Program-made: the position numbers and the translations under genes
Notes under the pieces: model-generated
The model's input: the letters and a program-made list of their open reading frames with translations, nothing else
Database searches by the model: none
What the model was told of the DNA's origin: nothing
Assembly (NCBI GenBank): GCA_947494715.1
Contig: CANLWG010000020.1
Span: 1 to 64,000 of the forward strand
Length of the DNA: 64,000 nucleotides
Reading direction: 5' to 3'
Source of the DNA: an uncultured Flavobacteriaceae bacterium
Lineage (GTDB): Bacteria; Bacteroidota; Bacteroidia; Flavobacteriales; Flavobacteriaceae
Shown here: positions 52,818-61,627 of the stretch, piece by piece
Position numbering within the stretch: the first letter of the stretch is position 1
Layout: each line of letters opens with the position of its first letter

Positions 52818-53294
52818 CTAGCTTTTTCCCATGGTATATAGCATGGCTATCTGTCCTAGGTGATAAATATCGTGTTGTGCAATACTGGGCAAAACATTTC
52901 CGAACGTATATTTTTTTCCAGGTACTTTTTCCTCCAATAAATCATCAGATCTATTGGACAAGATATGTAGAATGGCCTCCTGCGTTCGCTTAAGTTCGGA
53001 CTTTAATCCTTCCCATTCCTCGTTGGTTGTGATGTTTACCTCCGTCCAATCGTTAGGGCCATCTATTATCAAGTCATAGTCAAGGTCGCCTTCCAATTTT
53101 TTTAGTACGAACACTCTCCAATTGAGTATATGCCGAACTAGTACTGCAATGGACTTTGTTCCATATCGTCGTTCATTGACATGCTTCCAATCCAGGGAAT
53201 CTAATTTTCCCATCAGGGAATCCCCGTACCAAGGCCTGCCATCAAAGCATTCCTTTAAGTCGTGTACTATGGTTTTTATTTTTTGGTTTGACAT
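52818..53294 (-). CDS. DinB-like four-helix protein
   Basis: 158 aa from ATG 53294. Helical throughout; VLVRHILNWRVFVLKKLEGD and the terminal SIAQHDIYHLGQIAMLYTM fit the DinB/DUF1572-type fold, in which His residues bind a metal (HILNW, HDIYHLGQ). DinB-like proteins are bacillithiol/mycothiol-type transferases or of unknown function. It lies upstream of, and co-directional with, the MutS-like gene (43 bp gap). Confidence 0.75.
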   Translation of the reverse strand: MSNQKIKTIVHDLKECFDGRPWYGDSLMGKLDSLDWKHVNERRYGTKSIAVLVRHILNWRVFVLKKLEGDLDYDLIIDGPNDWTEVNITTNEEWEGLKSELKRTQEAILHILSNRSDDLLEEKVPGKKYTFGNVLPSIAQHDIYHLGQIAMLYTMGKS

Positions 53295-53458
53295 CACAAT
53301 ACTATAGTTTGAACAATAAAGTTATATGTTTTTTATTGACCAAGATGACCCCAGCTTCACTTTTGAAGGATTATACCAATGGCATGCTCTTATGGACAAT
53401 AGAAATTCATGAATACGCACTTCATCGATACAAAGCGATTTACTTTTAACTAAGATGT

Positions 53459-53890
53459 TTAATCTAAAGTTGCCTCAACCCAATCAACCTCATATCGATA
53501 TATTTTTCCCAAGGAGTCTTTGAAGTATAATTGAATATCATCAAAAATTTCATTTTTCTGTAAAATGGTGAGCATTCCTTTACTTTCATCCGCTTCAATC
53601 TTTTCTTTTCTGATTTTAAGTTCTTCCTGAACAAATGCATGAATGTCCAATATAGCAATGGAATCTACATCCTTTGACTCCAGAATCTGAAATGCATGGG
53701 TTTGAGGATTGTGCTCGAACAATTCATCTTTCAAATAAAAATCAATATGACCTCCATCTTTTTTTACGACTTCCACAGCATAATCTCCATCAAAAAGATT
53801 GAAGGAAACATGTATTTTTTGTGCTTTTTGGGCAATTCCATTAGAGGAGACCAGGAAAATACAGGCCCATAAAATGAACTTATCCATCAA
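53459..53890 (-). CDS. Small secreted protein, immunity-like paralogue D
   Basis: 143 aa. Signal peptide MMDKFILWACIFLVSSNGIA-Q. The mature part begins KIHVSFNLFDGDYAVEV and ends QLYFKDSLGKIYRYEVDWVE. The end is shared with the protein at 54556 (ILYKKEG... MRYEVDWLE-type) and more weakly with the interrupted gene at 53969. Fourth gene downstream of the HEIIH lipoprotein. Family not recognised; a periplasmic partner or immunity role is inferred from paralogy and position. Confidence 0.7.
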   Translation of the reverse strand: MMDKFILWACIFLVSSNGIAQKAQKIHVSFNLFDGDYAVEVVKKDGGHIDFYLKDELFEHNPQTHAFQILESKDVDSIAILDIHAFVQEELKIRKEKIEADESKGMLTILQKNEIFDDIQLYFKDSLGKIYRYEVDWVEATLD

Positions 53891-53968
53891 CTATACTGCT
53901 TCTCATAATTTTTAGTTTGGCCCATTAACCCATTATTATCCTCGGGTAATGAACCCTACCGTCTTCCC

Positions 53969-54403
53969 TTACTCCTCGAATATCTTCTTCTTCCAGGAAA
54001 CGGGGTAAAGATGGTAGGAGTCTTCATCCTTTTCCACAATGAAAATTTTCTCGAACAATACGTTTGGTCTATCGTAAAGTCGCGCTTTCATTAAACGTTT
54101 GTTCAAATCGTCAATTGTATGGTAAGTAAGCCCCTCTCACTCCTCGATGCTGATTTTTTGTGCTTCCTCTCCTTTTTTATCATAGATGAAATCATTTATC
54201 TCGCCCAAGGAGTCCCATCCGAAATTGAAAATGACGGTCAAATCATTTTCTAATCTTTCCATATCATTTTCATCTACATTAAGAATTTCCGAATCATTGG
54301 ATTTAATATAGATGGCATCGTTTTCTTGCGCATTTCCATGATTGGAAAAAATCAGCAATAGACCAACTAGAAAGCCATACCTAATTACACCTTCTGTTCC
54401 CAT
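53969..54403 (-). pseudogene. Immunity-like paralogue C, interrupted by an in-frame TGA
   Basis: From ATG 54403: a signal peptide (YGFLVGLLLIFSNHGNAQ) and 88 codons to a TGA at 54137-54139. Reading through in the same frame gives EGLTYHTIDDLNKRLMKARL, then LFEKIFIVEKDEDSYHLYPV up to TAA at 53969. The total of 145 codons matches the 143-aa paralogue D, and LFEKIFIVEKDED aligns with YFEKIFLYKKEGS of the neighbour at 54556. The gene is thus one nonsense mutation from intact (or the TGA is an assembly error). Confidence 0.78.
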
Positions 54404-54555
54404 TTTGTGAAAAATTTGATACAATATTGCGAATTGCAGATTGTTCCTTTGATGTCAACCTGTCCCACGCGACAGTACTTCTCAGTGCATTTCATACTAG
54501 AATATAACCCATTTTGAACTTCACAAATCTATAATGAAGGGCAATGGCAAATTTT

Positions 54556-54957
54556 TTAGTCCAAAGACGTTTCCAACCAATCCACTTCATATCGCATAAT
54601 TTGGGAACCTTCTTTTTTATAAAGAAAAATCTTCTCAAAATAGTCTTTGTAAGGTCGTATTTTAATGGCTTTTTCAGTGTAATCTTGAGCAACGACTTCG
54701 AGACATTTTAACTTAAAATCATCGTATGATCGCACATTCTGTAATGAAGCATCCGAGTTCAAACGGACAACAGAATCATGAAGATCAGGGTTATATAAAA
54801 AACTCGCTTCGCTGTCGATTGTAAATTTGACCGAACCATCTTCATATCGATACATAAAAATATCTTGATCATCATTAAGAAAATCAAAGGATAAATGGAA
54901 TGTTTCTGTACCTTGGCAAAACAGTATCGTAACACTAAAAATGAGCTTGTAGACCAT
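54556..54957 (-). CDS. Small secreted protein, immunity-like paralogue B
   Basis: 133 aa. Short signal peptide (MVYKLIFSVTILFCQG). Mature sequence ETFHLSFDFLNDDQDIFMYR, ending FLYKKEGSQIMRYEVDWLET. It resembles paralogues D and C in layout and in the YEVDW-type end. Its ATG directly abuts the stop codon of the preceding gene (54958), so the two are translationally coupled. Function unknown. Confidence 0.72.
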   Translation of the reverse strand: MVYKLIFSVTILFCQGTETFHLSFDFLNDDQDIFMYRYEDGSVKFTIDSEASFLYNPDLHDSVVRLNSDASLQNVRSYDDFKLKCLEVVAQDYTEKAIKIRPYKDYFEKIFLYKKEGSQIMRYEVDWLETSLD

Positions 54958-55422
54958 TTACTCCTCAAATATCAAAAACATTTCCCACAGATTAAATTCA
55001 CCCGATTTTATGGACTCAATGAAAACCATGGAATACGGAAATTCCATAACTTTAAACTCATTCTTACTGATATCCTCAATAGTAAACGAGGTTTCTATAC
55101 CATCAATATTTGCGACCTTTCGAGGTTTCTCATAGGAAACAAATTCATAATAGTTAGTACTAGGTTGGTCACTTACCAATACGATTTCCTCGTCTTTTAA
55201 ATGTTCTTTTTTGATTTTTGCATCCTTTGCAAATCCTTTTTCACGATTAGTGTAGTACAATATCCTCAAACGAGCTGAAAACCCATTTCCATTTTTTTCA
55301 AAACAGAACAAATCTTTATACTGCTCTCTGTCTATCATTATATGTGCTTTTTGGTTTTTCTGTGAAAATGAAAAAGCACAAGATAATAGTGTTAAAACCA
55401 AAAATCTATTTATCAGTATCAT
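54958..55422 (-). CDS. Small secreted protein encoded next to the HEIIH lipoprotein
   Basis: 154 aa. Signal peptide (LINRFLVLTLLSCAFSFSQ). Mature part begins QKAHIMIDREQYKDLFCFEK. It is the first gene after the metallopeptidase-like lipoprotein, separated by a single base. It shares signal type, size and acidic character with the downstream paralogues but not the YEVDW end, so it may be a different family. Cognate partner or immunity role is inferred. Confidence 0.7.
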   Translation of the reverse strand: MILINRFLVLTLLSCAFSFSQKNQKAHIMIDREQYKDLFCFEKNGNGFSARLRILYYTNREKGFAKDAKIKKEHLKDEEIVLVSDQPSTNYYEFVSYEKPRKVANIDGIETSFTIEDISKNEFKVMEFPYSMVFIESIKSGEFNLWEMFLIFEE

Positions 55423-55423
55423 A

Positions 55424-56932
55424 TCAATTGCATGTTTCTGAACCTAAGCTTTTAAAATTATTAATCGTCTTGTTAATACTATTTTTTTCGGAACCAGACA
55501 ATGAGTTCCATTCAGTTGTGTTTTTTAATCCTTCCCATGCCAAGGACTCATATATATTCTGGTTAAGCCCAGGTTGAAACTCCTTCAATATTTCAGTTAT
55601 AGTATTTCGATAAAAAGATGCCATCTGCTCATGCTGCATTTTATCAATCCCATGACGTTTGTAAAAATCAAATATCCCAGGATAGTCCCCTTGTGAAAGT
55701 CTTCTTTTCCATTCTGCCTGTGTTACCCCTTCCAGATTTCCTCCATTATTTAAAATAGACATTATTTTCCTATACATTTCAGCATGTATGATTTCATGAA
55801 CAATGGTTCTGGCAATCGATAAATTGGGTCTTGTAAGATTGTTTGTGTTTACTTTAATCGTTATATTATAGTTATCCGGGGGAACAGTTTTGGCATTAAC
55901 ATTATTAGGAAGGGATGCATCTCCCTCGAGTGTCAAATGTGTAACAGGAAATTCAGGGTCAAACTTCCGAATTGCCTTTCTAAAATTGCCGCTATGGATT
56001 TTTAGTTTTTTATACACGCAATCTGCCTTTCCGGTTAGGTTATTTACAATCTTGTATTTTTCCTCATAGCCCTCCGGGGTTGTATTGAAAAAAACACTGT
56101 TTTGCCGCCACCAACTGTTAAAGGCCGCACTACTCCCACCATTGGGCCGTACCTTTTCCCTATAAATGGTGGCTCCCCCGTAACCGCCCCCCGAAGAATA
56201 CACATATTCGTAGGTAGTACCCGTATGTTCGCTCCGTTGGAATTCCCATTGACCATTGCCCCGGTGATTGAACCAGTCCGTATAATGCTCTACCCGTACC
56301 CGGTCATAACCGCCACCACCGCTACAATTTGAATTATACCTTTTTAAGCTCGCCCAAGATGCGGATTTTCGGGTATTGCAACGGGCCGTTTTTGAAAGGT
56401 CCATTTCTGGGACATCTTCCAAGTCTTCGTCCAGGGCACTAGCAACCAATTCTCCTTTTTCATAGGCCATCACCATGATATTTTTTCCCTCCAAATCATA
56501 CACATGAACCGTGCCATCCAAACCCGAAGGTTCCAAAAAGGTGGATGCCTCGGATGAATTCTCTGTATGCAGCATACGTACTACCCTGTACAATCGTTCC
56601 CCACCGTCATATACCACTAACGTTAAGGATTCCGCCTCAAAACGGTCGGAATTTAGTGCCGTTGGGAATTCCTGGGTGATAGGGAATTCATAGGCCGTAC
56701 CGGTAACCGAATTCCGCTGCACCGGATTTTCCCAGTCCACTACCATCTCGTTCATAGGCAGCCCTGCAAGGGGAGCATTAAAGGTAAAGGCCTCCCAACC
56801 CGCCTTGATTTCTATTATATCGTTAGCGAGTATATTTTCTATGGATTCCGAAGAATTCATAGGTTCCCGTTCACAGGAGCCCAGAAATATAAAAAACACT
56901 AACAAGATACCCAAAAAAGTATTCCTCTTCAT
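55424..56932 (-). CDS. Lipoprotein with C-terminal zincin domain, candidate polymorphic-toxin-like effector
   Basis: 502 aa from ATG 56932; an upstream non-ATG start would add 25 odd residues. Lipobox FLGSC (Cys20). Residues 35-175 form an unknown beta-rich domain; 185-290 a Cys/Gly/Tyr-rich linker (NSNCSGGGGYD, SSGGGYGGA); 300-502 a helical domain with TIVHEIIHAEMYRKI (His379, Glu380, His383) and KMQHEQMASFYR (His434). IARTIVHE-IH followed by QH-x-x-MA recalls C-terminal metallopeptidase domains of Bacteroidota polymorphic toxins. Four small secreted proteins are encoded directly downstream. Effector activity is a hypothesis. Confidence 0.7.
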   Translation of the reverse strand: MKRNTFLGILLVFFIFLGSCEREPMNSSESIENILANDIIEIKAGWEAFTFNAPLAGLPMNEMVVDWENPVQRNSVTGTAYEFPITQEFPTALNSDRFEAESLTLVVYDGGERLYRVVRMLHTENSSEASTFLEPSGLDGTVHVYDLEGKNIMVMAYEKGELVASALDEDLEDVPEMDLSKTARCNTRKSASWASLKRYNSNCSGGGGYDRVRVEHYTDWFNHRGNGQWEFQRSEHTGTTYEYVYSSGGGYGGATIYREKVRPNGGSSAAFNSWWRQNSVFFNTTPEGYEEKYKIVNNLTGKADCVYKKLKIHSGNFRKAIRKFDPEFPVTHLTLEGDASLPNNVNAKTVPPDNYNITIKVNTNNLTRPNLSIARTIVHEIIHAEMYRKIMSILNNGGNLEGVTQAEWKRRLSQGDYPGIFDFYKRHGIDKMQHEQMASFYRNTITEILKEFQPGLNQNIYESLAWEGLKNTTEWNSLSGSEKNSINKTINNFKSLGSETCN

Positions 56933-57198
56933 ATTTCTAATTTTTAAACCATTGATAAACAATGTGTTGTTTGACTTTGCCAAATTAGAAAATGAAGAGT
57001 CTCCCAAATAAAAACCGAAGTGATTTTTCGATTAAAATCTCAATTCATAGGACAAAGCTTCAATTGAACCGTATTTTAACGATAAAAATAGATTGTTAAA
57101 CGGAAATAAAATATAGATATAGAGAAAAAATACGCTATTTTGGATTGTAATTTTGGAAAATAAGGCAAAAAAGTATCCTAAAGTCATGTATTTGGGTA

Positions 57199-57558
57199 TC
57201 AACCCAGGCCGTCCAACTCGGCCCTTAGTTTTTTGGTGAATTTGGAGACCACCAAATCATAGGAGTGATCTACCAACTCCCTAATCAACTTTGGGGGAAG
57301 GTGTTCCAAATACAGGGTGTTCCAGTGTACCTTGCTCATATGGTAGCCTGGGATAATGGTCCCATCGTATTCTTCCCTCAAGGCAATGGCCCGTTCCGGG
57401 TCACACTTTAAGTTTACCTGTGGTGGAATACGGTCCAGGGCACTTAGCGCGAACATTTTACCCATCACCTTAAAAACAAGGGCGTCCGGACCAAAGGGAA
57501 GTTCTTCAGTTACCCCTTTTTTAGCCATACAATAGTTTCTGAATTCCTCAATGTTCAT
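57199..57558 (-). CDS. MmcQ/YjbR-family protein
   Basis: 119 aa from ATG 57558. MNIEEFRNYCMAKKGVTEEL, FGPDALVFKVMGKMFAL, LKCDPERAIALREEY and MSKVHWNTLYLE match the YjbR (DUF419) family, with a CyaY-like/DNA-binding-like double-wing fold. Cytoplasmic; exact role unknown. Confidence 0.88.
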   Translation of the reverse strand: MNIEEFRNYCMAKKGVTEELPFGPDALVFKVMGKMFALSALDRIPPQVNLKCDPERAIALREEYDGTIIPGYHMSKVHWNTLYLEHLPPKLIRELVDHSYDLVVSKFTKKLRAELDGLG

Positions 57559-57647
57559 ATCAAGAGTACTTGTCAATTCGCTACGAATCCTAAAAAATCG
57601 ATGCCCGAATCCTTTTATCCAAGAGCCAGGTTTTCCCTAAGCATTTC

Positions 57648-58043
57648 TTAAATCCCCTTGGAATCATAAACGATTACTTTTTTCCATAAATCGCTGGACT
57701 CTTCTATAAACAATTTATGTGGTGCTTCATCCTGATAGTTTTGCTGTGTCTCCGCAGATTCAAACGTTACGATCAGGGAATAGGTAAAAGATCCGTCCAC
57801 TACATCGCGACTAGCCTTGGGGGGCTTACCTATGAAATTGGTCTTGGCATATTCCGAGTTATCCAAGAACTTTTGGAGCGAGGTTTCAAAAGCCTTGCGA
57901 TCTTCTGAACTATCCGGGCTCTTCAACCAGAAATATACAGTATGTGCAAAATGAGGATCAAATTCTTTCATATTCGTTTTGGTTTGGCCATAACAGCTTA
58001 TGGTAAGGGTTAAAAATAATAAAGGATACATCAATTTTTTCAT
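57648..58043 (-). CDS. Dabb-domain (stress-responsive alpha/beta barrel) secreted protein
   Basis: 131 aa from ATG 58043. The N-terminus ends in LTISCYGQ, a possible lipobox. The mature part carries the Dabb ferredoxin-like pattern: FAHTVYFWLKSPDSSEDRKA, NFIGKPPKASRDVVDGSFTY, SLIVTFESAETQQNYQDEAP, H. Many relatives are cytosolic; a signal peptide is found in Bacteroidota forms. Role unknown. It lies 10 bp after the DUF4230 gene and is probably co-transcribed. Confidence 0.82.
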   Translation of the reverse strand: MKKLMYPLLFLTLTISCYGQTKTNMKEFDPHFAHTVYFWLKSPDSSEDRKAFETSLQKFLDNSEYAKTNFIGKPPKASRDVVDGSFTYSLIVTFESAETQQNYQDEAPHKLFIEESSDLWKKVIVYDSKGI

Positions 58044-58053
58044 TCGTCTTGTG

Positions 58054-58686
58054 TTATTTTTTCGTGTCATCAAATAGTTTTTTCTGTTCATTCGAGATTT
58101 CCAAAGCGGAATAATCCAAGGTCCAGCCAATGGTCTCCACAATTTTTTCAATGAGCAGAACAGCCTCCAAGACTTCTCGTCTTGCCGTTTCCATAAGACC
58201 GCTCTCCGGGATCTTCTCCTTGATGTGTTTTTTGGCCTCTTGGTTTAAACTAGTAAGGTCGTCCGGTGTAAAGGAATTGAAAAGCCCATTCTTGATATCA
58301 TAAAACTCCAATTCCGGTTCTATGGACAACACTTCCGGTTGGGGAAAGTTGGTGAGGATTATTTTTTTCTTTTCGGTGTCGGAGTGCATCAAAACTTTTT
58401 GAAGGTCATACCCTATCTGGGCCTTGGCATTGATAACGACAAGTGCCTTCTTTTTGCTGCTCACCAAGTTCATAAACCCTTCCTTGGTATTTTCATACTT
58501 ATAGATTTCCGCAAAATCGCCTTCAACGGAAATCAACTTGCAAACACTTTTTATTTTTTCCAACAATACCGTAGACTGATGACGGGTCAACTCCTTGCTC
58601 TTCTTTTTGCGGAAAAAAGAAAAAATCCAATACATCATGATTGCTCCTAAAACCAGGCCTAGGAATATTTCCAAAATATTGTCCAT
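58054..58686 (-). CDS. DUF4230 membrane-anchored protein
   Basis: 210 aa: one N-terminal helix (6-25) followed by RKKKS, then a soluble domain with LLEKIKSVCKLISVEGDFAE, KKALVVINAKAQIGYDL and PQPEVLSIEPELEFYDIKNG. This is the DUF4230 pattern, with Cys/Lys-rich middle and conserved EPEL. Function unknown. Probably an operon with the Dabb gene. Confidence 0.85.
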   Translation of the reverse strand: MDNILEIFLGLVLGAIMMYWIFSFFRKKKSKELTRHQSTVLLEKIKSVCKLISVEGDFAEIYKYENTKEGFMNLVSSKKKALVVINAKAQIGYDLQKVLMHSDTEKKKIILTNFPQPEVLSIEPELEFYDIKNGLFNSFTPDDLTSLNQEAKKHIKEKIPESGLMETARREVLEAVLLIEKIVETIGWTLDYSALEISNEQKKLFDDTKK

Positions 58687-58717
58687 GGGATAAATATAAG
58701 GAAGTTATCAATTCCGG

Positions 58718-59470
58718 TTACACCTCTTCCACTTCAAATAAAATGGGCCGGCTAGGGCTGGCATCATTAACAAAGGGGGCTACCTGCAGATTTAAGAAAT
58801 ATTTGCCGTCACGAATGCGATTGGGCACAAAGACGAGTTCGGTAATAGTGGCCGACTTTCTAAGTTCCCCATTAAAGTTCCAAAAGGCCTTATGCGCCAA
58901 TAACTCCCCGTTATCCTTTTCCTTGTCCACAGACGGGAGGTCTATGAGTAGGTGCTTCACTCCCTTCTCGCAAAGGAACGTTGCTGCATCTTCCAACATG
59001 TAAGGGGGATTTGTGTGGGAATATTGCCGCGAGAGTTTTGCTTTGGTATTCGGCAGAGTCCGGATTACGACCGCATCCCTATGGCCCTGGCCCAAGACAT
59101 ACTCCAGTTGTTTTTTTGAAATGACAAAGTCGCTTCCTCGCTTTTCGGGAGCAATGGTCAGTAACTCTACAGCAAAAAAATAACTGTTTAAATTCTTGTT
59201 TATAGAATGAAATTCTTCCGTGATATGCCCAACACACTCCGTATGCGTCCCATGTGCGTGGGGATTAAACCAAATATCATTGAAGTTAATAGCGGCTCCT
59301 TCTGAAACCTTGGCCACAAAGTTACCTTCCCTGTGCGGTTCTATTCTGGGATGGCCCAAATACCAGACATTCACATTGATTGCCTCTCCCCGCAGAGGAA
59401 TTGAAATATCCAAGGGTTTGGACAGGTCAATTTTATAAACTTTGTTATTGTATTCTACTTTCGCGAGCAT
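58718..59470 (-). CDS. Cyclase-family (kynurenine formamidase-like) hydrolase
   Basis: 250 aa. Metal-binding motif HAHGTHTECVGH (71-82), the HxGTHxD-type signature with Glu in place of Asp, plus LLIDLPSVDKEKDNGELLAH near 195-215. The family hydrolyses amides or cyclic substrates such as N-formylkynurenine, but the divergent length and Glu make the substrate uncertain. Co-directional with hemW (28 bp). Confidence 0.85.
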   Translation of the reverse strand: MLAKVEYNNKVYKIDLSKPLDISIPLRGEAINVNVWYLGHPRIEPHREGNFVAKVSEGAAINFNDIWFNPHAHGTHTECVGHITEEFHSINKNLNSYFFAVELLTIAPEKRGSDFVISKKQLEYVLGQGHRDAVVIRTLPNTKAKLSRQYSHTNPPYMLEDAATFLCEKGVKHLLIDLPSVDKEKDNGELLAHKAFWNFNGELRKSATITELVFVPNRIRDGKYFLNLQVAPFVNDASPSRPILFEVEEV

Positions 59471-59497
59471 GTATGCCGAACTTTTTCTAAAATCGAT

Positions 59498-60631
59498 TTA
59501 AGACAAGTTAACCATAAATAGATCACTGGCGATTCCGTCCACCAAAAACTTGCCTTTTCTTGTGGCCAACAAGGTATCCCCATCCAGGTACAGTAAATTG
59601 GACTCAATGTATTTCTTGGCTTGTTCCTTAATGTGTTTCTCATAAACTTCCCCAAACGATATCTTGATGTTTTCCATGGAAACCCCCCAAATGGTCCGTA
59701 GACCGGTCATGACATACTCATTGTATCTATCCGTTTTGGATAGTACCTCTACCTCCATGGGCAGTTCACTTTTGGCAATAGCCCTTAAATACTTGGGATT
59801 GCTCCTTACATTCCAGCCTCTACGTTCCCCATCATAGGAATGTGCCGATGGGCCGATACCCAAATAGTTCTTCTGCTGCCAATAGGCGGTATTGTTTTTG
59901 GAGAAGTAACCTGGCTTGCCAAAATTGGAAATCTCATAACAGGTATATCCCGCACCCGTAAGGGTATCACATAAGATGTGGAAATGCAACTGTGCAACCT
60001 CATCATCCACGTTTTGAATCACTCCTTTTTCAATAAAATGGGCCAGGGCCGTTTTAGGTTCAACAGTGAGAGCATAACTTGAAATATGGGGGATATTGAA
60101 TGATAGTGCTTTTTCAATATTTTGTTGCCAACGCGAGTTGGTCATTCCGGGAATTCCATAAATTAAATCGATGGAAATATTTTTAAAATATTGGGATGCA
60201 TCTTTAATCGATTGTTCTGCCTCCAACGTATTATGGGCCCGGTTCATCAATTTTAAATCTTCATCAAAAAAAGATTGAACACCAATACTCAACCTATTGA
60301 TACGACTTTTTGATAGTTTAATGATTCGATTTTTGGACAGGTCATCCGGATTGGCCTCCAAGGTTACTTCCGGATTCTGTATTACCTGATAATTGGTATA
60401 TACCGCATTGATAATTTGATCGATTTCCCCTACTTCTAAAACCGAAGGTGTTCCTCCTCCAAAATAAATAGTCTCGACGAGATCTCCCTTCAGCTCATTT
60501 TTGCGCAATAGAATCTCTTTTATCAGGGCTTGGACCATAGCCTCCTTTTTACCCATGGAAGTGGAAAAATGAAAATCACAGTAGTGACAGGCCTGTTTGC
60601 AAAAAGGAATATGGATGTAGATAGTGCTCAA
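59498..60631 (-). CDS. hemW: Radical SAM heme chaperone HemW
   Basis: 377 aa. IHIPFCKQACHYCDFHF holds the C11-x3-C15-x2-C18 cluster motif. VETIYFGGGTPSVLE, TLEANPDDL, RLSIGVQSFFDEDL and SSYALTVEPKTAL are diagnostic for HemW (formerly annotated as coproporphyrinogen oxidase HemN-like). It binds heme and SAM and delivers heme to respiratory enzymes. The start is TTG 60631: an in-frame stop lies two codons upstream, and the family N-terminus begins right here. Confidence 0.92.
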   Translation of the reverse strand: MSTIYIHIPFCKQACHYCDFHFSTSMGKKEAMVQALIKEILLRKNELKGDLVETIYFGGGTPSVLEVGEIDQIINAVYTNYQVIQNPEVTLEANPDDLSKNRIIKLSKSRINRLSIGVQSFFDEDLKLMNRAHNTLEAEQSIKDASQYFKNISIDLIYGIPGMTNSRWQQNIEKALSFNIPHISSYALTVEPKTALAHFIEKGVIQNVDDEVAQLHFHILCDTLTGAGYTCYEISNFGKPGYFSKNNTAYWQQKNYLGIGPSAHSYDGERRGWNVRSNPKYLRAIAKSELPMEVEVLSKTDRYNEYVMTGLRTIWGVSMENIKISFGEVYEKHIKEQAKKYIESNLLYLDGDTLLATRKGKFLVDGIASDLFMVNLS

Positions 60632-60670
60632 TGTTCAACTAACAGTATACAATTAACAATAGCCAAAACA

Positions 60671-61033
60671 TTATGACTTATTGATTCTTGTTGTTTTTAA
60701 TATGGAAAACATAATTTTAGACAGCTCATCGGCATCTTCAATCAGTACTTCCGCCTTTTCCTTGGAAATGAAGTTTGAATCGCTTAACAAATGAAGCCAA
60801 TATTTTGTTTCCAAACTTTCCTTATAGGCAATTGATATTTTGGCTGAGAAATCATTTTTTGAAATAGCCCCATTGGCTTCGGCAATGTTCGCTCCGATTG
60901 ATGTTGCCGATTTCAAAAGTTGTTTGGACAAAACATATTCCTTTTTCTCTTGCAAAATTGATTTGTAGAGCAAAACTATTTTTAACGCAAATTTATATGA
61001 TTTTTTGGCTAGTGGATTGTTGTTAACCTCCAT
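60671..61033 (-). CDS. Four-helix bundle protein (S23 / intervening-sequence-protein family)
   Basis: 120 aa, all helical. LAKKSYKFALKIVLLYKSIL, QLLKSATSIGANIAEANGA, AKISIAYKESLETKYWLHLL and EAEVLIEDADEL-type helices fit the four-helix family first seen in 23S rRNA intervening sequences; many free-standing copies exist. Function unknown, possibly nucleic-acid related. A heptanucleotide repeat lies directly upstream (61035-61076). Confidence 0.9.
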   Translation of the reverse strand: MEVNNNPLAKKSYKFALKIVLLYKSILQEKKEYVLSKQLLKSATSIGANIAEANGAISKNDFSAKISIAYKESLETKYWLHLLSDSNFISKEKAEVLIEDADELSKIMFSILKTTRINKS

Positions 61034-61034
61034 T

Positions 61035-61076
61035 TGCTAATTGTTCATTGTTCATTGTTTATTGTTCCCTGTTCAC
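61035..61076. repeat. Degenerate heptanucleotide repeat (TGTTCAT)n
   Basis: Six consecutive 7-bp units: TGCTAAT, TGTTCAT, TGTTCAT, TGTTTAT, TGTTCCC, TGTTCAC. It starts 1 bp upstream of the four-helix gene ATG and overlaps the ruvC stop codon (61073-61075). Confidence 0.85.
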
Positions 61077-61627
61077 TTCTTAACTCGCCTTTTATTGGCC
61101 TTGATGAACGCTTCCCAGCCGGAGTAGTTTTTCCCTATCTCAACACGTCCCTCGTTATAAAAATGGCAGACCGCGGCGGCAAGACCATCCGTGCTATCCA
61201 GGTTTTTAGGAAGGGTTTTAAGCCCTAACGTACTCTGCAACATCTTCGCTACCTGTTCCTTACTGGCATTTCCATTCCCGGTTATGGACATCTTTATTTT
61301 TTTCGGAAGGTATTCTGTTATAGGTATCTGACGCGAAAGTCCAGCGGCCATGGCCACGCCCTGCGCACGACCCAATTTAAGCATACTTTGTACATTTTTG
61401 CCGTAAAAAGGTGCCTCAATGGCAATTTCGTCCGGATGATAGTTATCAATCAATTCCAGGGTTCGTTCAAAGATAAGCTTGAGCTTCGTATAGGGGTCGG
61501 TATACTTTTTAAGTTGAAGTTCATTCATCTGGATGAACTGCATTTTTTTATTCACAATTTTGATAATCCCAAAACCCATGATAGTCGTTCCGGGGTCAAT
61601 ACCAAGTATGATTTTTTCGTGGGCCAA
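61073..61627 (-). CDS. ruvC: Holliday junction endonuclease RuvC
   Basis: 184 aa. RNase H-like resolvase: IILGIDPGTTIMGFGI (catalytic Asp11), AIEAPFYGKNVQSMLKLGRA (Glu71 and DNA-binding segment) and NLDSTDGLAAAVCHF with the C-terminal acidic residues. It cuts Holliday junctions with RuvAB. The apparent start is TTG 61627, exactly where homologues begin (MAxEKIILGIDPG); the base pairs directly upstream are a (TTAACAC)n repeat containing a stop in frame, so no earlier start exists. Confidence 0.93.
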   Translation of the reverse strand: MAHEKIILGIDPGTTIMGFGIIKIVNKKMQFIQMNELQLKKYTDPYTKLKLIFERTLELIDNYHPDEIAIEAPFYGKNVQSMLKLGRAQGVAMAAGLSRQIPITEYLPKKIKMSITGNGNASKEQVAKMLQSTLGLKTLPKNLDSTDGLAAAVCHFYNEGRVEIGKNYSGWEAFIKANKRRVKK

